From Microbulbifer sp. THAF38 (GTDB lineage Bacteria > Pseudomonadota > Gammaproteobacteria > Pseudomonadales > Cellvibrionaceae): 64,000 nt of DNA. Below are positions 25,754 to 35,063 of this stretch, one piece after another. Each line of letters opens with the position of its first letter. Position 1 is the first letter of the stretch. The DNA lies in the NCBI RefSeq assembly GCF_009363535.1, contig NZ_CP045369.1:3111001-3175000 (forward strand), written 5' to 3'. Below the pieces are notes generated by a model. The model worked only from the letters and a program-made list of their open reading frames with translations, ran no database searches and was not told the origin of the DNA. The position numbers and the translations under genes were made by a program.

Positions 25754-27103
25754 TTAGGGATTATCCCCTGTCAATTTGCTAATAAATTTTAAAGCAGAGA
25801 ATTCAGAGGTATTTAGTTTTTCCAAGTTCTTGATCATTTCTGATGACAGATAAGGTTTGGTAGCAAGCACAAATTGATCCGCCCCAGCCGACGCTCCTGA
25901 TGAAACCTTTGAAGAATAAAGATTCCATAATTCATAAATGGAAATAGAGCCCTGCTCTTTTAACTGTTTATCTATCGCATTTATAATCAGCAAACCACAA
26001 TCATAGTGAACACGTGGATTCTTACGTGATGCATCCAAGTAAACCGGATTATCCTCCAGACTGGCAAGGCATTTTTTCTCTGCTTGATTTATCTTCTGCG
26101 ACAGAAAATCCTTAGAAAGGATACTCTTGAATGCCAGGCCTGCAAAATAGTCTGCCGCCCCTTCATGTATCCAGGAATCAGCAGTATCTATAACATCAGC
26201 CCCCTCTCTCTGGAACAGATGGGCAACTTCATGGGAAAAGAGCCAAAACAATTCATCGACATCAATGGTTTCAATAACAGACTCATCACCATACCAATGC
26301 ATAAATATCTGACCGGGCAAAGTTCCACCCTGATGACCAATTCGTCCATCATCTGTTGAGCTATAAGAAGCAAACAACGCTGGTCTATAGCCAAGCGCAC
26401 CCATCTTATCCGCGAAGAAAACCATCAACTTAGGCAACTGTATGCTCATCTGATATTGAAGCTTCTCTGGTAGAAGCTCATCAATCACACTAACAAAGTG
26501 GTCACTCTGTATCGGCTTTCCATGACCAATATAGATCTTACTGCCCTCGTCTAAGGCCTCCCACTGAATACTTTCCTGATAGATCTTGCCATGCAAGATA
26601 ATATTGTCAGACTCGGGCGCAGCTATCATTAAACGCCAATGATTTAGACTGGGTTGACAGGATTCTGCACAAGCAAAAAACCTTCCTGTATGCAAAAGAT
26701 AACCTCCATCAGAAAACGGCGAGAAAGGAGCGTATTCTTTGGGGAGAACAGTATAAGTTGGGGTTAGGTGAAAGGTAACTTCTGTAAACTCACCACCATC
26801 TTCACGCAGTACACTTTCTCTCCCCTCATTAAACTCAAACTGATACCCTGTAGCAGTAGGAATCCAGCGTTTACTTCTTGAGTTATCGGGGGAGCTTTTA
26901 AAAGCAAGCCGCTTTATTGGCTTTTCTGACATAAAGGTCACAGACCAGTCGCCATCTGGCTTTTTTTCCAGCTTGGTACTTATATTATTTGCTCGAGCTA
27001 TAGAGCTAAACCCTAAAAACAACCACACTGTAACCACAGCAACTACAAAGGATTTTTTACGAGAAAATATATTTATAAAAAATAGTGCTTTCATTAACAA
27101 CAC
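25754..27103 (-). CDS. Exported zinc metallopeptidase (M1/gluzincin-like)
   Basis: 449 residues with an N-terminal hydrophobic signal (about 19-39, ending in IARA). The zinc motif HEVAH is followed after exactly 18 residues by E in WIHEGAADYFAG, the HExxH-x18-E arrangement of M1-like gluzincins. Before it lies a beta-rich domain (about 40-200), as in M61/M1 N-terminal domains. The catalytic domain ends with helices and SKLTGDNP. It has two cysteine pairs (CAESC, KKCLASL, YDCGLL). Probably a periplasmic or secreted peptidase of unknown substrate, transcribed singly. Confidence 0.8.
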   Translation of the reverse strand: MLLMKALFFINIFSRKKSFVVAVVTVWLFLGFSSIARANNISTKLEKKPDGDWSVTFMSEKPIKRLAFKSSPDNSRSKRWIPTATGYQFEFNEGRESVLREDGGEFTEVTFHLTPTYTVLPKEYAPFSPFSDGGYLLHTGRFFACAESCQPSLNHWRLMIAAPESDNIILHGKIYQESIQWEALDEGSKIYIGHGKPIQSDHFVSVIDELLPEKLQYQMSIQLPKLMVFFADKMGALGYRPALFASYSSTDDGRIGHQGGTLPGQIFMHWYGDESVIETIDVDELFWLFSHEVAHLFQREGADVIDTADSWIHEGAADYFAGLAFKSILSKDFLSQKINQAEKKCLASLEDNPVYLDASRKNPRVHYDCGLLIINAIDKQLKEQGSISIYELWNLYSSKVSSGASAGADQFVLATKPYLSSEMIKNLEKLNTSEFSALKFISKLTGDNP

Positions 27104-27150
27104 TTCGGACAGCTTTAAGAGATGGTAAGGGTGGGAACCCTGGTCAGGTA

Positions 27151-27166
27151 CTGAGAAAATAAGGTT
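27151..27166. repeat. 16-bp direct repeat, left copy
   Basis: CTGAGAAAATAAGGTT occurs here and at 28865-28880, both followed shortly by GATCAAA. The pair brackets the transposase relic and the isochorismatase-like gene. Confidence 0.6.
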
Positions 27167-27177
27167 CTCAGATCAAA

Positions 27178-28013
27178 TTGACGCACTACCTTCCCAGGGA
27201 AGACGTAGTAAAAACTATTTTCGTTCGAATGTCCAACATCAAAAAAACACAAAGAAAGTTCATGCCCTCCCTGTTTGCTGTACTGATGGTATCTAAGAGG
27301 AAGGCGACATTTCTGAACATGGAGAGATACAGCTTAGCCAGTAAGAGGCTCTATCCTCGATAGTCTCGTCACATTTTTTTCTTCGTTAAGTTCAATGCAG
27401 AAGTTCTCAAGCTATCATGGATACATAGCTGCTATATATGCCATTATTATCGATGAGTCAGAGAAAAAGACGGAGGGCCTGGACAGGTATTACAATGGTA
27501 GTGCCGGAGCCTCACAGCATGGCCATGAAATCTCTATGACCAGCATCACTAGCCTGAAGTCGATTACTGCCCTTCCTTTGGATGCTTAGCAGATAATAGA
27601 CGAAGAAAGCCGATCTGGAATTGAGCTATATGCTCACCACACCGTCAAATTTTTACCAACGTTCCTTGATCTCGGTATTAAATAACTTGCTGCAGATACC
27701 TACTACGCCAAGGTGAAATTTGTCCCGACAATCTTCCCAACGGGGTTACCAATCGTTGGCAAGTTGCGATGGCTATAGGAAGGCGTTTACAGCGGCACAG
27801 AACGGACCCAAATCACGATGGAAAGATTGACTTGAATCGTTTAGAGCATGTTGGGGCTTTGAATGATACCACTAAGGTTTATGCAAAGGCAGTCTATGCC
27901 AACTTTTTGAAAAGAGTTATTTATGTTGTGATGCTAAAGTCTAATAGTGGCGACAAAACGGTCATGCACTGCTGTATTCAACAGACACAGAACTGAATGC
28001 GAGGAAAAAGATT
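27178..28013 (+). pseudogene. Decayed DDE transposase (FSTD-type)
   Basis: Pieces of one transposase lie in successive frames with stops and frameshifts between them: TQRKFMPSLFAVLMVSKRKATFLNMERYS (N-terminal HTH region), SEKKTEGLDRYYNGSAGASQHGHEIS (first Asp/loop region of the DDE fold), AADTYYAKVKFVP and LPIVGKLRW (second Asp region), NHDGKIDLNRLEHV and AVYANFLKRVIYVVML (strand before the third acid), then LLYSTDTELNARKKI after a +1 shift. The last motif matches the LLFSTD signature of this transposase group. At least three interruptions make it dead. It ends ~30 bp before the ribosome site of the next gene. Confidence 0.8.
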
Positions 28014-28042
28014 TGAATAGGGCCGATGATGGAGGAGACAAT

Positions 28043-28738
28043 GTGATAAATGATCTGTCAACAAATATCAACGCGGCTCTGGTTGTTGTCGATGTGCAAA
28101 ATGATTTTTGTTGTGCGGGGGGGTATTACGATCGCAGGCAGCATGGTTCCAGCAATATGGAGCTTAAAAATCCGTCGCCATCTAGAGATTGGAGTCCGCG
28201 GATCATCCGCAAAGGTGATGATCTGGAAAAGGTAGTTAATAATATTTCTTTATGTATGAGGATTGCCAAAGAAAGAGAGATTCCTGTTCTTCTGTTGCAG
28301 ACAATTATTAAGCCAGACCATAAATATCGTAATTCTTTTCTTCGTGGCGAGGAAAATAGAGGAAGGTGTTACTACCCTTGCAAGTCAGACACTTGGGGTG
28401 CGGAAATAATAGAGCCTATTTGGCAGTTGGCAGAGGAGGAGGCAGTTGTAGTTGAAAAGCATGTTTATAACGGCTTTGTTGATACCTCCCTGGAGGAGAA
28501 ATTACTAGGTTTAGGGGTTGATACAGTTTTTATTGTTGGTGTGGAAACACATATTTGTGTCATGGCTACTGCGCAAAGTGCTTCATTTCTCTTCAAAACA
28601 TATATTTTAGAAGATTCTGTTTGGAGTGCCAATTGTGAGCTTGCTAAATATGCGCTTTCAATATTTAAAGATGGTTATGGTTATATCACTAACCACAAAG
28701 TATTGTATTTTGTGGGGGCATCACACGACTCGCCTTAA
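28043..28738 (+). CDS. Isochorismatase-like cysteine hydrolase
   Basis: 231 residues from the GTG at 28043, chosen because GGAGGAG stands just upstream at 28031-28037; the frame is open further upstream but there it runs through transposase debris. The triad is present: D in VVDVQNDF, K in VVEKHVYNGF, C in GVETHICVMATAQSA. The length and the cis-peptide VGVETH fit the isochorismatase/nicotinamidase superfamily, whose members hydrolyse amides or ethers. The loop RCYYPCKSDTWGAEI is unusual. The substrate is not predictable. Base composition is lower in G+C than the neighbouring NDH-2 gene, so acquisition is possible. Confidence 0.82.
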   Translation: MINDLSTNINAALVVVDVQNDFCCAGGYYDRRQHGSSNMELKNPSPSRDWSPRIIRKGDDLEKVVNNISLCMRIAKEREIPVLLLQTIIKPDHKYRNSFLRGEENRGRCYYPCKSDTWGAEIIEPIWQLAEEEAVVVEKHVYNGFVDTSLEEKLLGLGVDTVFIVGVETHICVMATAQSASFLFKTYILEDSVWSANCELAKYALSIFKDGYGYITNHKVLYFVGASHDSP

Positions 28739-28864
28739 GCGATATATTGGAGTTGGCTTATCCTGAATATAATTTTCTGTCTGATCTGTTTTGAATAGCT
28801 TGCCACCTCCTAAACACTTCGCACAGTTATAGTCAGTAAGACAGGTCCACTCCATGGATAGATC

Positions 28865-28880
28865 CTGAGAAAATAAGGTT
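28865..28880. repeat. 16-bp direct repeat, right copy
   Basis: Second CTGAGAAAATAAGGTT, identical to 27151-27166 and in the same orientation. Confidence 0.6.
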
Positions 28881-28995
28881 TGATCAAACCACCAACGCCG
28901 GACAATCACTTAAGCAACAAACTACGCGACAAGGGTGCCCAATGACAAAGGCCAGTAAATCTTTGATTGTCGCGTCAGTTTCCACTTTATCCTTT

Positions 28996-30303
28996 TCAGT
29001 GCAATTTAAGGCGGGGGTTCACTGCACGGTTGGCCTGACTAAGTAAATAGAGCAGTATGGCCTTGGGCCAGCCGTGGATTGTCGCCAAGTGCATTTGGTA
29101 GAGGGAGTGGTAGGCCAAACTGGCGATACGTCCCTCAATGGTAAGGTTTCTTCTTACAAAAGCGGTCCTTAAGTTCCCTACAGCAGTGTTTGTACTAAGG
29201 GAAACCAGCGAACCACGATCCCTGTAATAGAAGTGCCCCAGGGATTTGTTTTCTATCAGGGCGATCAGGTTGGTGGAACAAAGCTTGGCCATCTGTTGCG
29301 CGGCTAATGCGCGTAATGGTACACGCTGCTTGTTACCGTCGATACAGCTGGCACAATCCCCCATAGCAAAGACATGGGGATCATTTTTGCTTTGTAGGGT
29401 GGTTTTCACCTCTATCTGGTTGAGTTGGTTGGTGACGAGACCATCCAACCGAGTGAGGAACTCCGGTGCCTTAACCCTGGTGACCCAGGCTCGAATTGCT
29501 GCGGGGATCTCTCTGCCATCATCTGTAGTGAGGCTGTTGGTACTGACACTGATAATATGGCTGTTGGTAAGTACACGAACTCCCATCTTACATAGTTCGC
29601 GCTCGGCGCTGTTGCCCAATCTTGCCGGTAGACCCGGTAGCAGCTGAGGCTCGGCCTCGACTAAGGTAATGTCAATGGCACCGGTACAGATACGCCCATA
29701 TTGGCCAACCTGCCTACTAGCCATCACCAGCTCCGCAGCAAGCTCCACTCCGGTACAGCCACCGCCGATAATGGCTATTTGTAATGTTTTATTGGGATAG
29801 GCTTCTAGGCATAGAAGGTGATCAAGCAAGTGCTTGTGAAAGTTGTGTGCCTGCTCAATGCTGTCGAGAGGAATACAGTGCTCGCGCACCCCCTGTATAT
29901 TGGAGTCATCGCTTATGCTGCCAACGCAGAGCACCAAATAATCGTACTCCAGCTCGCGCGGAGGTATTAGTTCGCAGCCTTTGTCATTCAGCACTGCCCC
30001 TAGGGTCAAAATCTGGCGCTTCCTGTCGAGGGATTGCAGTGAGCCGAGCTGGAATTCATAGCCATTAGAGCTGGCGTGAACTTGGTAGTTAAGAGCATCC
30101 ATACTGGTGTCTAATGTGCCAACGGCCACCTGGTAGATTAGGGGTTTCCAGATATGGGTGCGATTCTTATCGACTAAAGTGATCTGAGCAGATGGGCCCT
30201 CATGCTTAAGCCCAAGCATCCGGGTAGAGTTGAAATAACGTCCAAGCCGAGTTGCCAAATGAAGGCCACTGGCTCCGCCACCGATGATCACAATCTTTTT
30301 CAT
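28996..30303 (-). CDS. NADH dehydrogenase-like flavoprotein (type II, NDH-2)
   Basis: 435 residues from the ATG at 30303 (MKKIVIIGGGASGLHLA...); another ATG 18 bp upstream adds six residues and cannot be excluded. The FAD motif GGGASGLHLATRLG and the NADH motif IAIIGGGCTGVELAAEL are textbook. HIWKPLIYQVAVGTLD, VPLRALAAQQMAKL and FAMGDCASC are NDH-2 hallmarks. The C-terminal amphipathic/hydrophobic helices (HGWPKAILLYLLSQANRAVNP) should bind the membrane face. It passes electrons from NADH to quinone without pumping. Related flavoproteins are fused or adjacent to SelD in many bacteria, and a selD relic indeed lies upstream here. Confidence 0.88.
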   Translation of the reverse strand: MKKIVIIGGGASGLHLATRLGRYFNSTRMLGLKHEGPSAQITLVDKNRTHIWKPLIYQVAVGTLDTSMDALNYQVHASSNGYEFQLGSLQSLDRKRQILTLGAVLNDKGCELIPPRELEYDYLVLCVGSISDDSNIQGVREHCIPLDSIEQAHNFHKHLLDHLLCLEAYPNKTLQIAIIGGGCTGVELAAELVMASRQVGQYGRICTGAIDITLVEAEPQLLPGLPARLGNSAERELCKMGVRVLTNSHIISVSTNSLTTDDGREIPAAIRAWVTRVKAPEFLTRLDGLVTNQLNQIEVKTTLQSKNDPHVFAMGDCASCIDGNKQRVPLRALAAQQMAKLCSTNLIALIENKSLGHFYYRDRGSLVSLSTNTAVGNLRTAFVRRNLTIEGRIASLAYHSLYQMHLATIHGWPKAILLYLLSQANRAVNPRLKLH

Positions 30304-30529
30304 GGAGGCTGGTCGTCCCATTTATTACTTAAAATGTTGACTCACTAATCTGTGTATAACTCTCGCTGTATATAGGTGCCTGCCATCATCTATTTTGAAG
30401 CCAAAACCCTCCGAATTAACGGCTATTAAGTAATGTAGGCTAGTACGGGGTTATCGACTTGGCTGTATTCGACTTCGCTATCGCGGATAAGTAACTGCCT
30501 CCAGTGGCCATCTCTCGCAGGCTTACCTT

Positions 30530-30913
30530 TATACCTTTAGTTGTAGATTCTCGTTTCTGCTGATCACATCGATGATAGAGGCCTGGCTGGAACCACTCTG
30601 CAGTAGTTACGCGCGCAGGGCTCCGTTTTGTGTCTGCAAGCACTTCGGCGAGCAGACCGCCACAGGTCTGAGGAATCCCTATGTGCCATGGATTGTCATT
30701 CCGGCAGGTTTTCCACATATACGTAGGCGTTTTGCGGCTGCATGCTAGATAGCCAGGCGAGCTCGAGGCATTGGCGGGCACAGGGAATCATCGACAGTGG
30801 CTCGGCAATCAGTGTGGCATCAGGTCCGTCAGATTTCAGTATTTCCATTAAGTGACCGAGCAGGCCAAAGCCGGTGACATCAGTGAAGGCGTGGGCGCTG
30901 TGCGCAATCTCCT
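30530..30913 (-). pseudogene. Truncated, decayed selD (selenophosphate synthase)
   Basis: Read on the minus strand from 30913: AHSAHAFTDVTGFGLLGHLMEILKSDGP...IPCARQCLEL, matching the DVTGFGLLGH core of SelD. After a stop and frame change come PQTCGGLLAEVLAD (family PQTSGGLL) and, in a further frame, QASIIDVISRNENLQLKV, the tail strand. The whole N-terminal ATP-binding half with the Cys/Sec loop is missing. The gene is dead, adjacent to NDH-2 and cut at the boundary with the MFS-acyltransferase gene. Confidence 0.8.
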
Positions 30914-30928
30914 TTCTATCATTTATTC

Positions 30929-32806
30929 CTATTCTTTTTTCTTGAGATCTCGAATTTTTTTTTGCAGGCTTTCCGAATCGGTATTGATACTCTCTACCGG
31001 TTGTCCTGCGATTACCAGAACTTCGGGAAATAAGCGGCGTTTACTTTTCTTTTTAGACTGCTGCGCTGAGTTTTCGTCCTGGGCATCGGCACTATGTAAG
31101 GCAATAGGGATAACCGGAACAGATTTGCGCCGTAAAATCTCCTCAATGTCTTTCAGAAATGGCTGCAGCTCACCGTCTTCACTGATTTTCCCCTCGGGGA
31201 AAATACAGAGTAACTCCCCGTTGTCCAAGCTCTCCTCTATAGCTTTGTAAGTGCGCTCACGGCTATTTGGATCATCGAGATCCAAACCTATAGGGATAGC
31301 ATCGCTCATATGTAAAATACAGCGCAGCAGACGGGATTTATAGATTTTAGGGTGTGCGATAAAGCGCACATAACGCTCGACGGTATCCGCCAATATCACT
31401 GGATCTAGAAAGCTGATGTGGTTACTGATAATGAGAGCGGGCCCCTCTCTAGGGATTTGATCCAATCCCTTTTGGCTGGCCCGATAGAGGATTCGTGCAG
31501 GCAGCAATAGCAGCCCGCGCATGATAAACTCTGGTAACTTGGCAAAAATCAGAGTGACCACAATCAGATTTAGTAAAGCGATAATGACAAAATATTTAGG
31601 GATAGAGATCTTTAGGATATCCAGGAAAGTAATGCTCACGAGAGCGGCTGTCACCATAAACAGCGCGTTGAGCATATTGCTGATCGCAATAATCTGCGCG
31701 CGAATCTCTGCACTTGAACGGTCCTGGATCATTGCATATAAGGGAACAGTAAAAATACCGCCAAAAATCCCAAAGAGCGTCATATAGAGAAGGATCAAAT
31801 AGGAACCTTGATGGTTAAAAAACTGGGTTAGGTTTGCGTTGGAAAGTGTTTGAAAGCTGCTGGATTGGAAACCGAGCGCCAATCCAGCGCAAGTGATACC
31901 AATAGCACCCAGTGGCACCAATCCCGATTCGATACGCCCCCGGGATAGCCAGTTGCACAGCAGTGATCCCAAGGCTGTGCCCACGGTGAGGCAGCACAAC
32001 AGCAAAGTGATAATATCTTCATTTCCCCCAAGGGTGTCGCGGGTAAAGTTGGGAATCTGCGCGAGAAATGCCGTGGTTGTCAGCCAGAACCAGGAAATGG
32101 CGAAAATGGAGTAAAACACAGGAGGTGTTTGCCACGCCAAGTACATGACACGCATGGCATGTGCCACGGGATTCCAATTAATGCGCAGTTTTGGAGATGA
32201 AGGCGGGGCCTTGGGAATTGCGCAACTTGCCAGAAAACCAATGACGGCCGTGAATATCAATATGACCGCGATAAATGTTAATCCGTGCTGACCGGGATGA
32301 GTGAATCCGACCAATATAGTGCCGACAATTGTTCCGGTCAGGGTACCAATAAAGGCTCCCATTTGGATCAACGCATTGCCAGCAAGTAGCTCACTTCTAT
32401 TTAATTGCTGGGGTATCAGGGAAAATTTTGCCGCACTGAAAAGTGTGGAGGAGGTGCCATAGCAGAAAAAGACCACCAGGCTCAAGGCATAATGCTGGGT
32501 AAACATCGCGATAATACCCACGATACCTATACCTATTTCGGCCAGCTTGTAGATTCTGATGAGCTTCCTTTTATCGAATTTATCGGAGATTTGGCCTGCC
32601 AAGGAGGAAAAGAGGAAGTAGGGCAGAATAATCAGGCCAGTGGCAATATTGATCAGTGTATTAGATTCCTCTTCAGCCATACGGAATGCCAGCAGCACTA
32701 TTAGCCCATTTTTGTACATATTCCGACTGAAAACTGCTAGAACCTGAGTGATAAACAGCGGTAGGAAACGTCGTGTACCGAGCAGCTTAAACTGGTTTTG
32801 AGCCAT
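30929..32806 (-). CDS. MFS transporter-acyltransferase fusion (LplT/PlsC-like)
   Basis: 625 residues. The first ~400 residues are a 12-helix MFS domain of the lysophospholipid-transporter type (LAGQISDKFDKRKLIR in the A-like loop, FFCYGTSSTLFSAAKFSLIPQ). The rest is a PlsC acyltransferase domain (about 430-600) with NHISFLD (NHxxxxD) and FPEGKIS (FPEG) motifs. Such fusions flip lysophospholipids inward and re-acylate them at the inner membrane. Relatives are often ~1100+ residues with a third acyl-ACP/CoA ligase domain; here that domain is absent and the protein ends KKIRDLKKKE. An acyl donor enzyme must be elsewhere. Confidence 0.85.
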   Translation of the reverse strand: MAQNQFKLLGTRRFLPLFITQVLAVFSRNMYKNGLIVLLAFRMAEEESNTLINIATGLIILPYFLFSSLAGQISDKFDKRKLIRIYKLAEIGIGIVGIIAMFTQHYALSLVVFFCYGTSSTLFSAAKFSLIPQQLNRSELLAGNALIQMGAFIGTLTGTIVGTILVGFTHPGQHGLTFIAVILIFTAVIGFLASCAIPKAPPSSPKLRINWNPVAHAMRVMYLAWQTPPVFYSIFAISWFWLTTTAFLAQIPNFTRDTLGGNEDIITLLLCCLTVGTALGSLLCNWLSRGRIESGLVPLGAIGITCAGLALGFQSSSFQTLSNANLTQFFNHQGSYLILLYMTLFGIFGGIFTVPLYAMIQDRSSAEIRAQIIAISNMLNALFMVTAALVSITFLDILKISIPKYFVIIALLNLIVVTLIFAKLPEFIMRGLLLLPARILYRASQKGLDQIPREGPALIISNHISFLDPVILADTVERYVRFIAHPKIYKSRLLRCILHMSDAIPIGLDLDDPNSRERTYKAIEESLDNGELLCIFPEGKISEDGELQPFLKDIEEILRRKSVPVIPIALHSADAQDENSAQQSKKKSKRRLFPEVLVIAGQPVESINTDSESLQKKIRDLKKKE

Positions 32807-33107
32807 TCTTTATCGCTCTTGTGGGCTGTTTTCCGCATACTGGCGGTGGCGCCATAGATTGCTGCTTAAAGACCCAATAATGTATCCGAAGTTTTGTCTT
32901 AACAATCATCTTAAAAGCTAATCGCAATAAACTGAGGCCTTGAATTCCCCAAGAAGCATTTAATATTTTACTAGCATTGCATCCATGAACCAGCTCTCCA
33001 TTAATAAGCAAGACAGGAAAACCTCTTCCACCTAGGCGATCATACTGAGATCGCCCCTCCTGGGACTTCTCAATATCATATTTACAAATATGGTATATTA
33101 TTTTTCC
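32787..33107 (-). pseudogene. Glutaredoxin-like domain fragment lacking its CxxC half
   Basis: The minus-strand frame from 33107 reads YDIEKSQEGRSQYDRLGG, then GRGFPVLLINGELVHGCNAS, matching the second half of small glutaredoxin-like domains (the cis-Pro loop G-x-G-F-P-V and the last strand). The redox CxxC segment that should precede is absent, cut by a stop at 33108-33110. The tail after ~32930 is unrelated basic sequence that overlaps the MFS-acyltransferase start by 20 bp. I treat it as a relic. Confidence 0.5.
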
Positions 33108-33509
33108 TCATCAATACTGCGACTATAAATCTTTAAAGAAATCAACCTGGCAAACCTCTACCAACCCTAACAGTTATTGTCACCAATCACATTTATGCAT
33201 TAGGGAAAGTCTAGCAATGTGTACCACACTAGGCTGACAAGATATATTCAACGCTAATTTCATCCAGAGTGATTATGCAAGAGACCCTTCATCACAACAA
33301 ATGAAGATATCGTAAACGAGATAGCCAAGCTCCAAATGAAACTTATTTGGGAGGGTACCAACCGACACTTAATCGATATAAGGCTTCTTTTAAATAAAGA
33401 GAGGCGGAAAAACTATACGCCTCCCTCTTCTATTTTTTTATTCTTTGCAGAGTCCATCAACCGTTAAAATAGAGATAAGATTTCCTTTTCTCCAATATTA
33501 TCCTAACGA
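33108..33509. other. Intergenic stretch, nothing recognised
   Basis: About 400 bp of AT-rich sequence between two minus-strand units. No gene, repeat or RNA recognised. It presumably carries the 3' end of phoD and the promoter of the genes at 32.8 kb. Confidence 0.5.
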
Positions 33510-35063
33510 TCAATCCACAAATTTAATTTTAGATTTTCCGTACTCACTCACAATGTCCCCATAGGTATCCGCCTTGGGGCCATTCACCTTTCTTACATCC
33601 TCGTAGAGCCTCCAGCGACCGACAAACTGATCAGCCTCAAATTTGGTAATTAGATAGCCGGCGCGATTACCCTTACGAAATTTCATATGGGGGTTCTTCT
33701 TAAGGGCTTTCTCGGTACTACGATTATCAGCAATCTCGTACCAGAGGGCACCGCCATCGCCCCGGGTCAGGGAGGGTGCAGTAATTTCAACAGCTACGTT
33801 ATCGCGACCAGCATTGTAATCACTGGCAAAGGGGTCCAAAGCCAGACCGGCTGCCATCGCTTTATGCAGACCACCTGACAAAACAACAATATTGTTATCT
33901 AGCTCTGAGAATAGCTCTAGCAGCCACTTGTGAGACTGGGGGTAAGCCCGCCAGGCACTGGGAGAGTAGTTATCCCACCACTCAAACACCGGAGCGCCGG
34001 AGCAGACAATCCGCCAGCGGGCAGTGGATGTCCGAAGTGCCTGCTCAAACCAAGACGCTTGCTCCTGGCCGATGATACTGCGCCCGGGGAAATCGTACTG
34101 CTCAAATACTGGCTGACGCTTGCTCAGATTATCCGGCATATTATTGATCGGCTCATCTCGATCATAAAAGCACATATCCATAAAGAAGATATCGGCCAGA
34201 TCGCCATAGGGAGCAGATCGCCAAACACGCTTGGGTGCAATATAGCGGATGGGCATCCACAAAAAGAAAGTTTCCATGGCGATATCCATCGCCTCATTGA
34301 AGTCAGCACCATCAATGGCCGGCCCTTCTCGCCAGACACCGTTTCTTAAATCGCCATCATCCCATATCACCATCCAAGTATGCATCTGGTGTGCCTGTTG
34401 CAGGAAGGCATCCTTTCTTATCTCGGAATAGCGAGCCCTAAAACTTTCGCGATCGAACTTGAAGTCGGAATGGCTAAACTTACGGTAGTCACCAGAATTG
34501 GAGGACGCATAGGAATAGTCACCAAGATGAATGACCGCATCAATATTCTGCTCTCTTTCCACCATATCCCGATAGCCAACAAATTCACCATGCTCAAAAT
34601 GCGAGCAGGATGTCACTATAAATTTTAGAAAGGGGATATCGGTATTGCTTTGGGGCACCAGCTTTAAACGACCAACCGGTGAGGACTGATCGCGGTATTT
34701 AAATCGATAAACATAGTCACGGCCAAAATTCAATTCAGTCACATCCAACTTGACTGTGAAATCCTTTGACTCATCGGTTTGCGTATAACCTGTTGATACA
34801 ACTTGTTCAAAGGAATCATCTAGGGCTACCTCCCAATAAACCAGTGGCGCCGCCTCTTCGGTGGTGACTCTTGTCCAGATAATGGCTGAATTAACGGTAG
34901 GATCTCCAGAAGCCACCCCGTGCAAAAAGTGGCTGGAAATGCTGGCTGCACCAGTATATTCATATTGCTTCGCCCCGCTTTTAGACCAAACTGCTGGTGC
35001 CATGGCAGAAACAGTTAGTAGACCGCCCCACTTCAATAATGTGCGTCGATTTATTTTTGTCAT
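33510..35063 (-). CDS. phoD: PhoD-like alkaline phosphatase/phosphodiesterase, Tat-exported
   Basis: 517 residues. The start carries a Tat signal (NRRTLLKWGG, then AMAPAVWS). A fibronectin-like N-domain (about 45-140: HGVASGDPTVNSAIIWTRV) precedes the metallophosphatase core. Core motifs are TSCSHFEHGEFVGYRDM, VIHLGDYSYA with the metal-ligand Asp, GRSIIGQEQASWFEQAL, and VLSGGLHKAMAAGL in place of the usual VLSGDxH. PhoD enzymes cleave phosphomono- and diesters outside the cytoplasm with Ca/Fe. The family Cys-Asp details differ (CSH after TS), so activity is likely but not certain. Confidence 0.85.
   Translation of the reverse strand: MTKINRRTLLKWGGLLTVSAMAPAVWSKSGAKQYEYTGAASISSHFLHGVASGDPTVNSAIIWTRVTTEEAAPLVYWEVALDDSFEQVVSTGYTQTDESKDFTVKLDVTELNFGRDYVYRFKYRDQSSPVGRLKLVPQSNTDIPFLKFIVTSCSHFEHGEFVGYRDMVEREQNIDAVIHLGDYSYASSNSGDYRKFSHSDFKFDRESFRARYSEIRKDAFLQQAHQMHTWMVIWDDGDLRNGVWREGPAIDGADFNEAMDIAMETFFLWMPIRYIAPKRVWRSAPYGDLADIFFMDMCFYDRDEPINNMPDNLSKRQPVFEQYDFPGRSIIGQEQASWFEQALRTSTARWRIVCSGAPVFEWWDNYSPSAWRAYPQSHKWLLELFSELDNNIVVLSGGLHKAMAAGLALDPFASDYNAGRDNVAVEITAPSLTRGDGGALWYEIADNRSTEKALKKNPHMKFRKGNRAGYLITKFEADQFVGRWRLYEDVRKVNGPKADTYGDIVSEYGKSKIKFVD

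Noticed and set aside
28721..28909. A 62-codon minus-strand frame with a CLTDYNCAKCLGGGK segment
   Set aside because: It has paired cysteines, but it overlaps the direct repeat and the 3' end of the isochorismatase-like gene and no full domain is visible.
30440..30781. A 113-codon minus-strand frame beside NDH-2
   Set aside because: It is one frame through the selD relic; the SelD motifs shift between frames, so it is not an intact gene.
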